Positions 30,434 to 37,493 of a stretch of 43,244 nt of DNA are shown one piece after another. The stretch's first letter is position 1; every line of letters starts with the position of its first letter. This DNA is from Planctomycetota bacterium. Its GTDB lineage: Bacteria > Planctomycetota > Planctomycetia > Pirellulales > Thermoguttaceae. The stretch covers positions 1 through 43,244 of the forward strand of contig JAKPGL010000078.1 in assembly GCA_029550925.1 (NCBI GenBank), in the 5' to 3' direction. The notes below the pieces were generated by a model. The model saw only the letters and a list, made by a program, of their open reading frames with translations, made no database searches and was not told the DNA's origin. Both the position numbers and the translations under genes were made by a program.

Positions 30434-31534
30434 TTACCCGGAAGGAGCACCGGCGGAGGCGATGGGCCGGTAGAGGCTATCCCGCTGGATGGGCAGTCGG
30501 CCTGCTTGGCGAATGAGCAAACAAATCTCTTCGACCGAAAGGGCCTGGGGAGCTGAAGAACCGGCCTCGTGATGGATGCGCTCTTGACGCACGGTACCTT
30601 CCATGTCGTTGGCCCCGTAGGCCAGGGCTGTCTGGGCTGTCCCTACCCCCAACGAAATCCAATAGGCTTTCATGTGGGGGATGTTATCCAGCATGAGTCG
30701 GCTGACAGCCATGACGCGCAGGTCGTCCAGGCCGGTGGGGCCGGGCAGATGGAAGAACTGCGTCTTGCCCGGGTGAAAGGCCAGCGGCACAAACGCCAAA
30801 AAACCCCCCGTCTCGTCCTGAAGCTGTCGAAGTCGCACCAGATGATCGATCCGATCCGCTGCCGTTTCCAGATGGCCATAGAGCATGGTGGCGTTGGAGC
30901 GGAGCCCCAGGCGATGGGCTTCCCGATGGACCGCCAGCCAGGTCTCGGCGTCGATCTTTTTCGGCGAGATTTGCTGTCGGACCTGGGGAGCGAAAATCTC
31001 GGCCCCGCCGCCCGGCAGGCTGCCAAGCCCTACTTCCATCAGGTCTTCCAACACCGCCCGGATCGGCCAGCCCGTAAGCTCCGCGAACCAGGCAATTTCC
31101 ACGGCCGTCCACGCCTTTAGGTGGACCCGCGGAAACGACTCGTGCACCACTTGCAAGAGGTCCCGGTACCACGGGTAGGGTTTTTCCGGATGGAGTCCGC
31201 CGACGATGTGGAGCTCCGTACAGCCTGCCTCGACTGCCTCCTGGGCTTGGGCCAAAACCTCCTGCTCGCTCATGGTGAAGGCGTCCGGATCGCCGGCCGA
31301 TCGGCTATAGGCGCAGATCGGGCACCGCAGGACGCACACATTGGTCGGGTTCAGGTGGGCGTTTTGGACATAATAGACCCCCCGGCCGTGCCGTCGTTGG
31401 CACACCCGGTCGGCCAACTGTCCCACCCGATGCACACTCACCGCGGGATCGAATAAAAACAGCCCCTCTTCGGCCGAAAGCCGACGGCCAGATTCGATCT
31501 TCTCTTGGATGCGATCCCACTGCCGCCAATCCAT
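30434..31534 (-). CDS. mqnE: Aminofutalosine synthase (radical SAM)
   Basis: MqnE joins the MqnA product to adenosine in the futalosine route to menaquinone. The 366-residue enzyme has the radical SAM cluster motif Cys67-x3-Cys71-x2-Cys74 within 'LNPTNVCVLRCPICAY'. The surrounding 'HLNPTN' and 'LKAWTAVEI' are the MqnE form rather than the related cyclase MqnC. I use ATG 31534, with AGGAAGG 6 nt upstream; a longer frame to 31600 would overlap mqnP. It is the last gene of a minus-strand run menG-ubiX-mqnP-mqnE. Confidence 0.92.
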   Translation of the reverse strand: MDWRQWDRIQEKIESGRRLSAEEGLFLFDPAVSVHRVGQLADRVCQRRHGRGVYYVQNAHLNPTNVCVLRCPICAYSRSAGDPDAFTMSEQEVLAQAQEAVEAGCTELHIVGGLHPEKPYPWYRDLLQVVHESFPRVHLKAWTAVEIAWFAELTGWPIRAVLEDLMEVGLGSLPGGGAEIFAPQVRQQISPKKIDAETWLAVHREAHRLGLRSNATMLYGHLETAADRIDHLVRLRQLQDETGGFLAFVPLAFHPGKTQFFHLPGPTGLDDLRVMAVSRLMLDNIPHMKAYWISLGVGTAQTALAYGANDMEGTVRQERIHHEAGSSAPQALSVEEICLLIRQAGRLPIQRDSLYRPIASAGAPSG

Positions 31535-31590
31535 CGGAAGCCTTCCTAAAGGAGAGAACCTTTCTGCCAATCCTGCCTGATTAGGTTGGG

Positions 31591-32475
31591 TTACCACCAC
31601 AGGTCAGCCAGTCCGACGGCCAGCAGACCAAGGCCCACCACGGCGTTGACGTGAAAGAATGCCTGGTTGACTCTGCTCAGATCGTCGGGCCGAACAATCG
31701 CGTGTTCATACGCCAGGAGGGCGGTAATGGCCAAAAGCCCGATGTAATAAATCTCTCCGAACAGGGGAAATACCGCTGGCAATACGGCCAGCAAGACCGC
31801 CATGCCGGCGTGGCACAATTTGGCCGCCTGCAAGGCCCCGGCTACCCCCAACCGAGCTGGAATACTGTATAAGTGCATTTTTCGGTCGAACTCCACGTCT
31901 TGGCAGGCGTAGAGGATATCGAAGCCGGCCACCCAGAGCAGGACCGCCCCGGCCAATACCACCGGGGCCCAGGCCAATTCGGCCCGAATGGCCACCCAGG
32001 CGGCCATCGGCGCCAGCATCAGCGCCGCTCCCAACCAAAAATGCGAAAGCACGGTAAACCGCTTCGTGTAGCTATAGGCGAATAGGAAAGCGAGTACCGG
32101 CCCGGAGGCATAGATCGGCCAGCGGTTGGGCAGAAACAGCAACGTCGAAGCCACAAAGCCGATCGAACAGAAGATCGTAAAGGCCCCAACGGCGGCCGGG
32201 CTGAGCCGACCGGTCGGCAAATGCCGATCCGCTGTCCGAGGATTCAACGCATCGAGTTTCCGGTCGGCCAGCCGATTGAACGCCATCGCCGCACTTCGGG
32301 CCGTTACCATACAGAACAAAAGCCCCGCCAGGTCTTGCCAACGAAACCGAATCGGCGGATCGGCCTGCAAACCGTCGGCCCAGGCCATCCCCGCCGCCAG
32401 CAGGGCAAACGGCATGGCAAACAGCGTATGGCTGAATCGGATCAGTTCCAGCAGTTCACGGATTTTGCGGATCAT
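31591..32475 (-). CDS. mqnP: UbiA-family prenyltransferase of menaquinone synthesis
   Basis: This 294-residue membrane protein attaches the polyprenyl tail to the naphthoate ring precursor. Hydrophobic helices run through the whole chain. The two Asp-rich prenyl-diphosphate sites are present: 'NRLADRKLDALNPRTADR' (Asn67, Asp71, Asp75) and 'YACQDVEFDRKMHLYSIP'. The sequence form matches the MqnP/4-hydroxybenzoate transferase-like group found with futalosine genes. It lies 56 nt upstream of mqnE. MqnP is preferred over UbiA because every neighbour belongs to the menaquinone route; the assignment rests partly on context. Confidence 0.88.
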   Translation of the reverse strand: MIRKIRELLELIRFSHTLFAMPFALLAAGMAWADGLQADPPIRFRWQDLAGLLFCMVTARSAAMAFNRLADRKLDALNPRTADRHLPTGRLSPAAVGAFTIFCSIGFVASTLLFLPNRWPIYASGPVLAFLFAYSYTKRFTVLSHFWLGAALMLAPMAAWVAIRAELAWAPVVLAGAVLLWVAGFDILYACQDVEFDRKMHLYSIPARLGVAGALQAAKLCHAGMAVLLAVLPAVFPLFGEIYYIGLLAITALLAYEHAIVRPDDLSRVNQAFFHVNAVVGLGLLAVGLADLWW

Positions 32476-32617
32476 TCTGCAACGGCCTAAAAGGCCATTC
32501 CTCCTCTATCATCAGGAAAACATCGGCTTGGAGAACTCTCCTTGAGGAACTTCCGAAGGAAAAATGTTCGGATGTGTAGGATGGCTTGAGCGGAAAGGGC
32601 GTCTGAAGAATCCTAGT

Positions 32618-33304
32618 TTACGTCCCCCAGCGGTGGATCAGGTCGTTGGGGACGTGCAGTTGGTCGCAGATGCGGGAGACGATGAAGTCGATCAAATCCT
32701 GCACGCCTTTGACGCCGTGGTAGAAGCCGGGCATGGCCGGCAACAGCACCGCCCCCGCCTTCACGGCGCGACGCATGTTCTCCAATTGAGGCAGGGCGAG
32801 CGGCGTTTCGCGGGGAACAAGGATCAGAGGACGATGTTCTTTCAGGTGGACCTCGGCGGCCCGGTGGATCAGGTTGGCGCTGGTGCCGTGGACGATCGCG
32901 CTCAGTGTGCCGCCCGAACAGGGACAGATGACCATTCCGTCGGTCAAAAACGAGCCGCTGGCGATCGGCGCCTGCATGTCCCGGTAATGATGATAATATA
33001 GCTCGCCGGGCGAACCGATCGGAAAGGCCAGCACCGTGCTGGCCTCGCTGGAGATGCCGGCCAACTCACGGATGCGGCGTAGTTTCTGGTCCTCGACGCT
33101 TTGGCCCATCTCCAACCGCAGCGAACTGGATTGGAAATTCTCCAAATCCACCGTAAGGTTCAATTCCTGTTTGAGCACTGTCTGGGCCGCTGCGGAGATC
33201 GTCAGATGCACATCGCATCCAGCCGAGAGCAACACCTCCACCAGCCGAACCGAATACGCCGCCCCGCTGGCCCCCGTAATCGCTACGACAAAGCTGCGTT
33301 TCAT
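32618..33304 (-). CDS. ubiX: UbiX-type flavin prenyltransferase
   Basis: UbiX makes prenylated FMN, the cofactor of UbiD-type decarboxylases; the futalosine pathway needs such a decarboxylase after prenylation. The 228-residue product starts 'MKRSFVVAITGASGAAYSVR' and has 'PCSGGTLSAIVHGTSANLI' and 'RPLILVPRETPLALPQLENM', all classic UbiX motifs. ATG 33304 has GGAAGG nine bases upstream. It is unusual in having an insertion around 'SSLRLEMGQSVEDQKLRRIR'. The matching UbiD-like gene is not in the window. Confidence 0.93.
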   Translation of the reverse strand: MKRSFVVAITGASGAAYSVRLVEVLLSAGCDVHLTISAAAQTVLKQELNLTVDLENFQSSSLRLEMGQSVEDQKLRRIRELAGISSEASTVLAFPIGSPGELYYHHYRDMQAPIASGSFLTDGMVICPCSGGTLSAIVHGTSANLIHRAAEVHLKEHRPLILVPRETPLALPQLENMRRAVKAGAVLLPAMPGFYHGVKGVQDLIDFIVSRICDQLHVPNDLIHRWGT

Positions 33305-33462
33305 AAAAATCGGCCTTCCGTCCAATCCCGTTTACCCCAGAACCGATCCCGCCCCTCCCCTGCTCTGGAGGACGAAATCCCACGGGGCAAATCTATTTCT
33401 GATTTTCCCATTTCCAATCAGAAAAATAAACCCATTCGTGGAAAATCAGCATGGGGCATCGC

Positions 33463-34215
33463 CTACCCAGAGAACAACGGCGTTTCCGAACGTTCCGAAT
33501 CCTGGCCGCTCTTCTGGCCAAGATACAAACTGGCGATTCCGAAACTTAACGGCTGAGCAGAGACGCCAGTCAGCCCGACCGCTTCCATCCGCTGGGTCCA
33601 ATACTGCTGCGGCGGAAACTCTCCCACACTGGCCGGAAGATAATGGTACGCCTCAAACCGATTGGGGGCCGCTGCCTGGCCGATCCTCGGCAACACCCAC
33701 CGAAAATACCAACTGTAGATCGTCCGCAGCAGAGAAGGCCGCGGCATGGAAAATTCCAAAATCACCACCCAGCCGCCCGGTCGGCAAACCCGGACCATCT
33801 CCTCGAGCGCCCTTTGCGGGTCCTGGATGTTCCGCAGGCCAAACGCCACACAGACGATCTGAAACAGGTCTGCTGGGAACGGCAGCGCCATGGCGTCGGC
33901 TTCGACCAGACGGACGCCGTGGGCGCGGAGGCGTCGGCATTTTTCCTTGGCCCGCTGGAGCATGGGCCGACAGAAATCCGCTCCTACCACGGGCGCTGTC
34001 CCTCGACCCGCCCGCCAATAGGCCAGGGCCAGATCGGCGGTTCCTGTGCAAATGTCCAGTATCGGCCGGTCCGGCGCAGGCGGCGCCCGACGAACCGCCG
34101 TCCGCCGCCACCAATGATCTACCCCCAACGAAAGCAGATGATTCAAAAAGTCGTAGCGGGGTGCAATCTGGCCAAACATCTCCCGAACCCGCTCGCCGGA
34201 TTTATCCACAGGCAT
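33463..34215 (-). CDS. ubiE: Demethylmenaquinone methyltransferase
   Basis: Also called MenG, this SAM-dependent enzyme adds the last methyl group to menaquinone. The 250-residue protein has 'MFGQIAPRYDFLNHLLSLGV', SAM motif I 'ILDICTGTADLAL' (about 52-64), 'VEADAMALPFPADLF' and 'VCVAFGLRNIQDP', all UbiE/MenG signatures. ATG 34215 is preceded by AAAGGAG at 8 nt. The frame continues upstream to 34401, across a repeat, without similarity. It is the first gene of the minus-strand menaquinone run. Confidence 0.95.
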   Translation of the reverse strand: MPVDKSGERVREMFGQIAPRYDFLNHLLSLGVDHWWRRTAVRRAPPAPDRPILDICTGTADLALAYWRAGRGTAPVVGADFCRPMLQRAKEKCRRLRAHGVRLVEADAMALPFPADLFQIVCVAFGLRNIQDPQRALEEMVRVCRPGGWVVILEFSMPRPSLLRTIYSWYFRWVLPRIGQAAAPNRFEAYHYLPASVGEFPPQQYWTQRMEAVGLTGVSAQPLSFGIASLYLGQKSGQDSERSETPLFSG

Positions 34216-34597
34216 GGGGAGTGCTCCTTTTGTCGGGAAAAACAAATCCTCGTGTCCGGCTCGCCATATCCGAGGAATCTGCTGTTCCTCGGCGGGCTGG
34301 GATCCAGAAAGGCCATTCCCGTTTGCGCAGGAATCCAGGCTCTTGGGGGTCTGTACCTTTAGGATTCCCTTGGCGCGGGGAGGACAAAGCGGCCGCTTCA
34401 TGGTTCCCGGGACTACTGCTTCCGCAGCAGGAACAGGTTGACTCCGTTTGGTTACGAAAACTCTAGCTCCTCAGGGGGGAATTTTAGGGTTTTTGGGGGT
34501 CCCTGGGGGTAGCTTTTTAGGGATTCTAGGATTATTATTAAGAGGAGAAAGCTTTCCGGTAGGGGGAAAAGGCGAAAAAAAATAAAAAATCTTGGGG
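34216..34597. other. Non-coding region between ubiE and the rho promoter
   Basis: The part near ubiE holds a CCGAGGAA/TTCCTCGG hairpin (about 34271-34292) and a REP-like half element (34311-34339). From 34470 the plus strand becomes purine-rich with long G and A runs. I find no gene, and no clear ubiE promoter. Confidence 0.45.
34311..34339. repeat. REP-like half element
   Basis: CATTCCCGTTTGCGCAGGAA followed by TCCAGG resembles the palindromic repeat at 2359-2433 and the widespread consensus CATTCCCGCGAAAGCGGGAA. It sits upstream of ubiE. Confidence 0.45.
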
Positions 34598-34626
34598 TTG
34601 CAAATCCGAAAACTCTGATGTATAAA
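34598..34626 (+). promoter_or_regulatory. rho: Sigma-70 promoter for the rho leader
   Basis: TTGCAA (34598-34603), a 17-nt spacer and TATAAA (34621-34626) form a near-consensus promoter. Transcription should start around 34633, about 580 nt before the rho start codon. Confidence 0.65.
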
Positions 34627-34632
34627 TTAAGG

Positions 34633-35195
34633 AGAAGCTGCTTGGCAGGAGTCATTCTCGGGGCGAGCGTGAGGGGAGACAGGGGGTGCTTTTAGGTGGT
34701 GCATGTTCCCCCCCGTCTGTGGAATGACTGAAAGCCGAAACCATTGACATAGCTCTGTCGTTCGATAAGATAAGGGCAACGTCCATTTCTGCCGAGCCCG
34801 CTAGCTGCTGAGGGTTTTCAAGCTGTCAGGAATGTTTGTTCCTCAGGCCTTTCCAGAGTATCCCTGCTGGGGGAATCCCTCAGACGCTTATCGAGTAGGG
34901 TGTCCCGCGGCTTTGTGGGGCCAAGAGCACTGAAGCCTGTTTAGGCTGCCTGATGGGCGGAGCCTGACGGGCATAAAGCAGAATTCCTTTGGCGGTGCAT
35001 GGAAGAGGGTTTTGTTGCTGCGCCGCCTCATCGGGAGTCTGCACAAAAAGCCTATTTGGATGTACCGAACCTCTCAAGGCACTCTCGGTCGTTGAAGCGT
35101 CGTTGCTATAGGACGCACGAGGGGATAGGCCGTTTTGGACTGGGCGGCGCCTGCCGTTAGTCTTTCTTCCTCGACGCCTTGGGGCCTCCGGCTAA
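34633..35195 (+). ncRNA. Putative structured leader RNA (or separate ncRNA) upstream of rho
   Basis: The stretch has no credible protein frame but many self-complementary pairs in order. AGTCATTC/GAATGACT (34650 and 34732 region) encloses CTCG/CGAG and an AGAC-GGGGG/CCCCC-GTCT stem. GACA/TGTC is near 34745. CTGAGG/CCTCAG encloses AGGAA/TTCCT (34808-34846). AGCCT/AGGCT is near 34935, and GGCGG/CCGCC spans 34991-35026. GCCTAT/ATAGGC (about 35050 and 35125) encloses CCGA/TCGG and CGTC/GACG hairpins. I looked for RNase P, tmRNA, SRP and common riboswitch signatures and found none. It may regulate rho expression or be an independent RNA; this is inferred from pairing by eye. Confidence 0.45.
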
Positions 35196-35210
35196 AAAGG
35201 TATTTTAAGT

Positions 35211-36473
35211 ATGAGCAGAAGGAAAAACTTTCGTTCCCGAGGCAAACTCTCTCTCCAAGGCAGCCGAAGACTGTCTTTTTCTCCTTCCCGAGATCGTTTG
35301 GGACCGTCGCAGGAGACCGAAGCGATGGACAACAATAATGGAGACCAACTTTCTCTGCATCCCGGTTCTGGGGTCTTGGAGTTGCATCCCAGCGGATACG
35401 GATTCTTGCGGGACCCAAATGCGGACTACGCCCGGCAAATGACCGATCCGTTTGTGCCGGCCAGCATGATTCAAAAATACGGTCTTCGCGAAGGCGTGCT
35501 GGTCAACGCCATGATCCAGCCGGGCCGACGGCAGCAGGGGCCTCGCGTTAAAGAAATCATCGACGTGGACGGCGTCAAACCGGAAGATTATAGAAACGTC
35601 AAACACTTTGACGAAAAAACCCCGATCAATCCCGAATTTTGGCTTCGGTTAGAGACCGGCCCCACCCCGCTGACGACCCGCGTGATGGACCTGCTGACGC
35701 CCTTGGGCAAAGGGCAACGGGCCTTGATCGTCGCACCGCCGCGGACCGGCAAAACCGTCTTGCTGCAACACATCAGCCAAGCCATCGCCACCAATTACCC
35801 CGAAATCAAACTCATTGTGCTGTTGATCGACGAACGTCCGGAAGAAGTTACCGATTTCCGCCGCAATGTGAAAGGCGAAGTGGTCGCCTCCAGTCTGGAC
35901 CGCGAAATCGAAAGCCATGTTCGCCTGTCCCAACTGGTCATCGAACGCTGCCGACGATTGGCCGAGATCGGACGGGACGTCTTTGTGGTCTTGGACTCGA
36001 TCACCCGGCTGGCCCGGGCGTTTAATAAATGGGTGGGCAATACCGGCCGGACCATGACCGGCGGCATCGACATCAAAGCCATGGACATCCCGAAAAAACT
36101 GTTCGCCACCGCACGGGTGTTTGAAGAAGGCGGGTCGCTCACCGTGGTCGGCACCGCCCTGATCGACACCGGCAGCCGAATGGACGAACTGATCTTCCAA
36201 GAATTCAAAGGCACCGGCAACATGGAATTGGTGTTGGACCGGCGCCTGGCCGACCGGAGAATCTGGCCCGCGATGGACATCACCCAGTCCGGCACGCGAC
36301 GCGAAGAAAAACTTCTACCGCCCGAGATGCTCCAGGCGGTTACCGTCTTGCGACGCACCCTGGCAACGATGAACCCGATCGACGCGATGGAACAACTGAC
36401 CGCCAAATTGGCCAAATTCAAATCCAACGCCGAGTTCCTGAAACTCATCAGCGGCGTCCAAGCGCTCACCTAA
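35211..36473 (+). CDS. rho: Transcription termination factor Rho
   Basis: Rho is the hexameric RNA helicase that ends transcription. The 420-residue form has a short basic N-terminus instead of the usual helical Rho_N domain. The RNA-binding cold-shock-like domain follows ('GVLELHPSGYGFLRDPNADY', about 54-125), then the RecA-type motor with Walker A 'APPRTGKT' (175-182), 'LLIDERPEEVTDFRR' and Walker B 'VFVVLDSITRLARAFN'. The Q/R-loop region 'GGIDIKAMDIPKKLFATAR' and 'DTGSRMDELIF' complete it. ATG 35211 has AAAAAGG upstream. ATG 35325 (MDNNNGDQ, with GGAG nine bases upstream) is a real alternative that would remove the basic tail. The very long leader fits autoregulation, which is known for rho in other bacteria. 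Confidence 0.96.
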   Translation: MSRRKNFRSRGKLSLQGSRRLSFSPSRDRLGPSQETEAMDNNNGDQLSLHPGSGVLELHPSGYGFLRDPNADYARQMTDPFVPASMIQKYGLREGVLVNAMIQPGRRQQGPRVKEIIDVDGVKPEDYRNVKHFDEKTPINPEFWLRLETGPTPLTTRVMDLLTPLGKGQRALIVAPPRTGKTVLLQHISQAIATNYPEIKLIVLLIDERPEEVTDFRRNVKGEVVASSLDREIESHVRLSQLVIERCRRLAEIGRDVFVVLDSITRLARAFNKWVGNTGRTMTGGIDIKAMDIPKKLFATARVFEEGGSLTVVGTALIDTGSRMDELIFQEFKGTGNMELVLDRRLADRRIWPAMDITQSGTRREEKLLPPEMLQAVTVLRRTLATMNPIDAMEQLTAKLAKFKSNAEFLKLISGVQALT

Positions 36474-36493
36474 GTTTTTTTCCGCCTGCTGGT

Positions 36494-36508
36494 GGGGCCG
36501 GACGCCCC
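36494..36508 (+). terminator. GGGGC/GCCCC hairpin downstream of rho
   Basis: GGGGCCGGACGCCCC lies 20 nt past the rho stop codon. The same 15 bases occur in sense orientation after the GH172 gene. There is no T-run; a T-run (TTTTTTT) precedes it at the stop codon instead. Confidence 0.4.
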
Positions 36509-36561
36509 TTGCCAACGAAAAGTTTCCTGCGCATGATGAAACTCTTAGGGAGCTTTCCTCA

Positions 36562-36567
36562 TATAAT
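36562..36567 (+). promoter_or_regulatory. -10 box of the tRNA-Ser gene
   Basis: A perfect TATAAT lies about 55 nt upstream of the tRNA 5' end. The -35 position has no good TTGACA match. Confidence 0.45.
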
Positions 36568-36622
36568 CCGTGGATATTAGGTATGTGAACGCAGGCAACC
36601 TCAGTTCCCAGAAGGCAACAAC

Positions 36623-36706
36623 GGAGGGTACGCGAATGGTTAGCAGCCACACTGGAAATGTGGTGCCCCAGTAATGGGGTTGCGGGTTCGAGTCCCGTGC
36701 CCTCCG
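36623..36706 (+). tRNA. tRNA-Ser (anticodon GGA)
   Basis: The 84-nt cloverleaf has acceptor GGAGGGT/GCCCTCC with one terminal T-G pair and discriminator G. The anticodon stem is CCACA/TGTGG around the loop CTGGAAA, giving anticodon GGA. A long class II variable arm CCCC-AGTAAT-GGGG is followed by the T-arm GCGGG-TTCGAGT-CCCGT. Both the variable arm and the discriminator base are as expected for serine. CCA is not encoded. A T-run (CTTTTTT) follows directly. Confidence 0.95.
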
Positions 36707-36763
36707 CTTTTTTAACAGCATCGTATTACCCGAGTGTACGGTTTTTCTTTAGAAGCTCTAATC

Positions 36764-36887
36764 TGGAGTTTTGCAAATTTGGGATTTCCACCGATCTTGT
36801 ACACTACCGACCCTCAAAAATCACGGGATTTTTGAGGGACCTGTTCCGTGTACGAACACCTGAACAAGCCCATTTTGCAAAACTCCA
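36764..36887. mobile_element. 124-bp palindromic MITE-like insertion
   Basis: The ends are perfect 14-bp inverted repeats, TGGAGTTTTGCAAA (36764-36777) and TTTGCAAAACTCCA (36874-36887). Inside are GTACAC/GTGTAC (36799-36804, 36848-36853) and a 12-bp stem CCCTCAAAAATC/GATTTTTGAGGG (36811-36838), so the whole sequence folds on itself. GCTCTAA occurs on both sides (36755-36761 and 36888-36894), which looks like a target-site duplication. It has no coding capacity and there is no transposase in the window. Confidence 0.65.
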
Positions 36888-36975
36888 GCTCTAACAAAAC
36901 GGCCTTTGCTACTCACTTCCTCCAGGGAGGGAGAATAGGTCGAATCTTTTGGGGCTTCGTTTTGTTAGAGCCTCT
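36888..36975. repeat. TIR element family A, copy 2
   Basis: This is the partner of the element at 21528-21616: same GCTCTAACAAAACG/CGTTTTGTTAGAGC ends and near-identical interior. Its left flank, AGAAGCTCTAA, is found displaced to 36751-36761, on the far side of the 124-bp insertion. Confidence 0.65.
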
Positions 36976-37493
36976 TAGGACGTTCTCGTTAGCAGGTCGT
37001 AATTCTCTTCACACATCGTACCGGGTAAGCCGCCGTACTAGGTCCGCCGCTTGGAAACGGGGGGAAGGGGAGGCGTTGCTCTACTCGAAGCGGCAGATAT
37101 TGTTTTTCCCACCAAAGAGGCAGTCCACTGCCCCCGCGTACGCCTTCGCCCTAACGGGGGCGGGTCCTACCCGGTGTCTCGACCACAGATTGGGGCGTCG
37201 GTAGTTCCGCGGGGCAGAGTCGTCGCGGCTTTCCCCGGCAGGAGTCCGTCCAGGGCCTTCCCCTCTAAATGGGGATTCTCGAAGATTTCCTAAGCCAGGG
37301 GTACTCTAAGATGGTGGCGGAGTCCTTCCCCTCATGTTTGGGGGCCGGGGTGTTGGATTGGAGGGGTATTACGAAGATTGACCTAGCCGTTGGGCAACCC
37401 CTCCGGTACAATACGCCCACTTGGGGGCGTAGCTAGGCGTTTGCGCCGAGGTTGGTTCTCTGCTCAGAATGACAGAATTTCGTATGCCAGTAT

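Larger units (their letters stand above)
36707..37493. other. Intergenic region between tRNA-Ser and aroC
   Basis: The first 270 bp hold the nested repeat elements described separately. The remaining 500 bp (36976-37493) are unremarkable, G+C-rich and without a convincing gene. A TACAAT at 37407-37412 could be a -10 box for aroC but has no matching -35. Confidence 0.5.

Noticed and set aside
34633-35195. RNase P RNA, tmRNA, SRP RNA, T-box or cobalamin riboswitch in the rho leader
   Set aside because: The conserved cores (for example GAGGAAAGTCC of RNase P, the tRNA-like ends of tmRNA, the SRP tetraloop domain) are not present on either strand as far as I can read.
36707-36975. Integrative element or prophage attachment site at tRNA-Ser
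   Set aside because: The repeats next to the tRNA do not duplicate the tRNA 3' end, and no integrase is present.
36848-37293. Two overlapping small frames between tRNA-Ser and aroC
   Set aside because: They start inside repeat elements, lack ribosome-binding sites and show no recognisable protein features.
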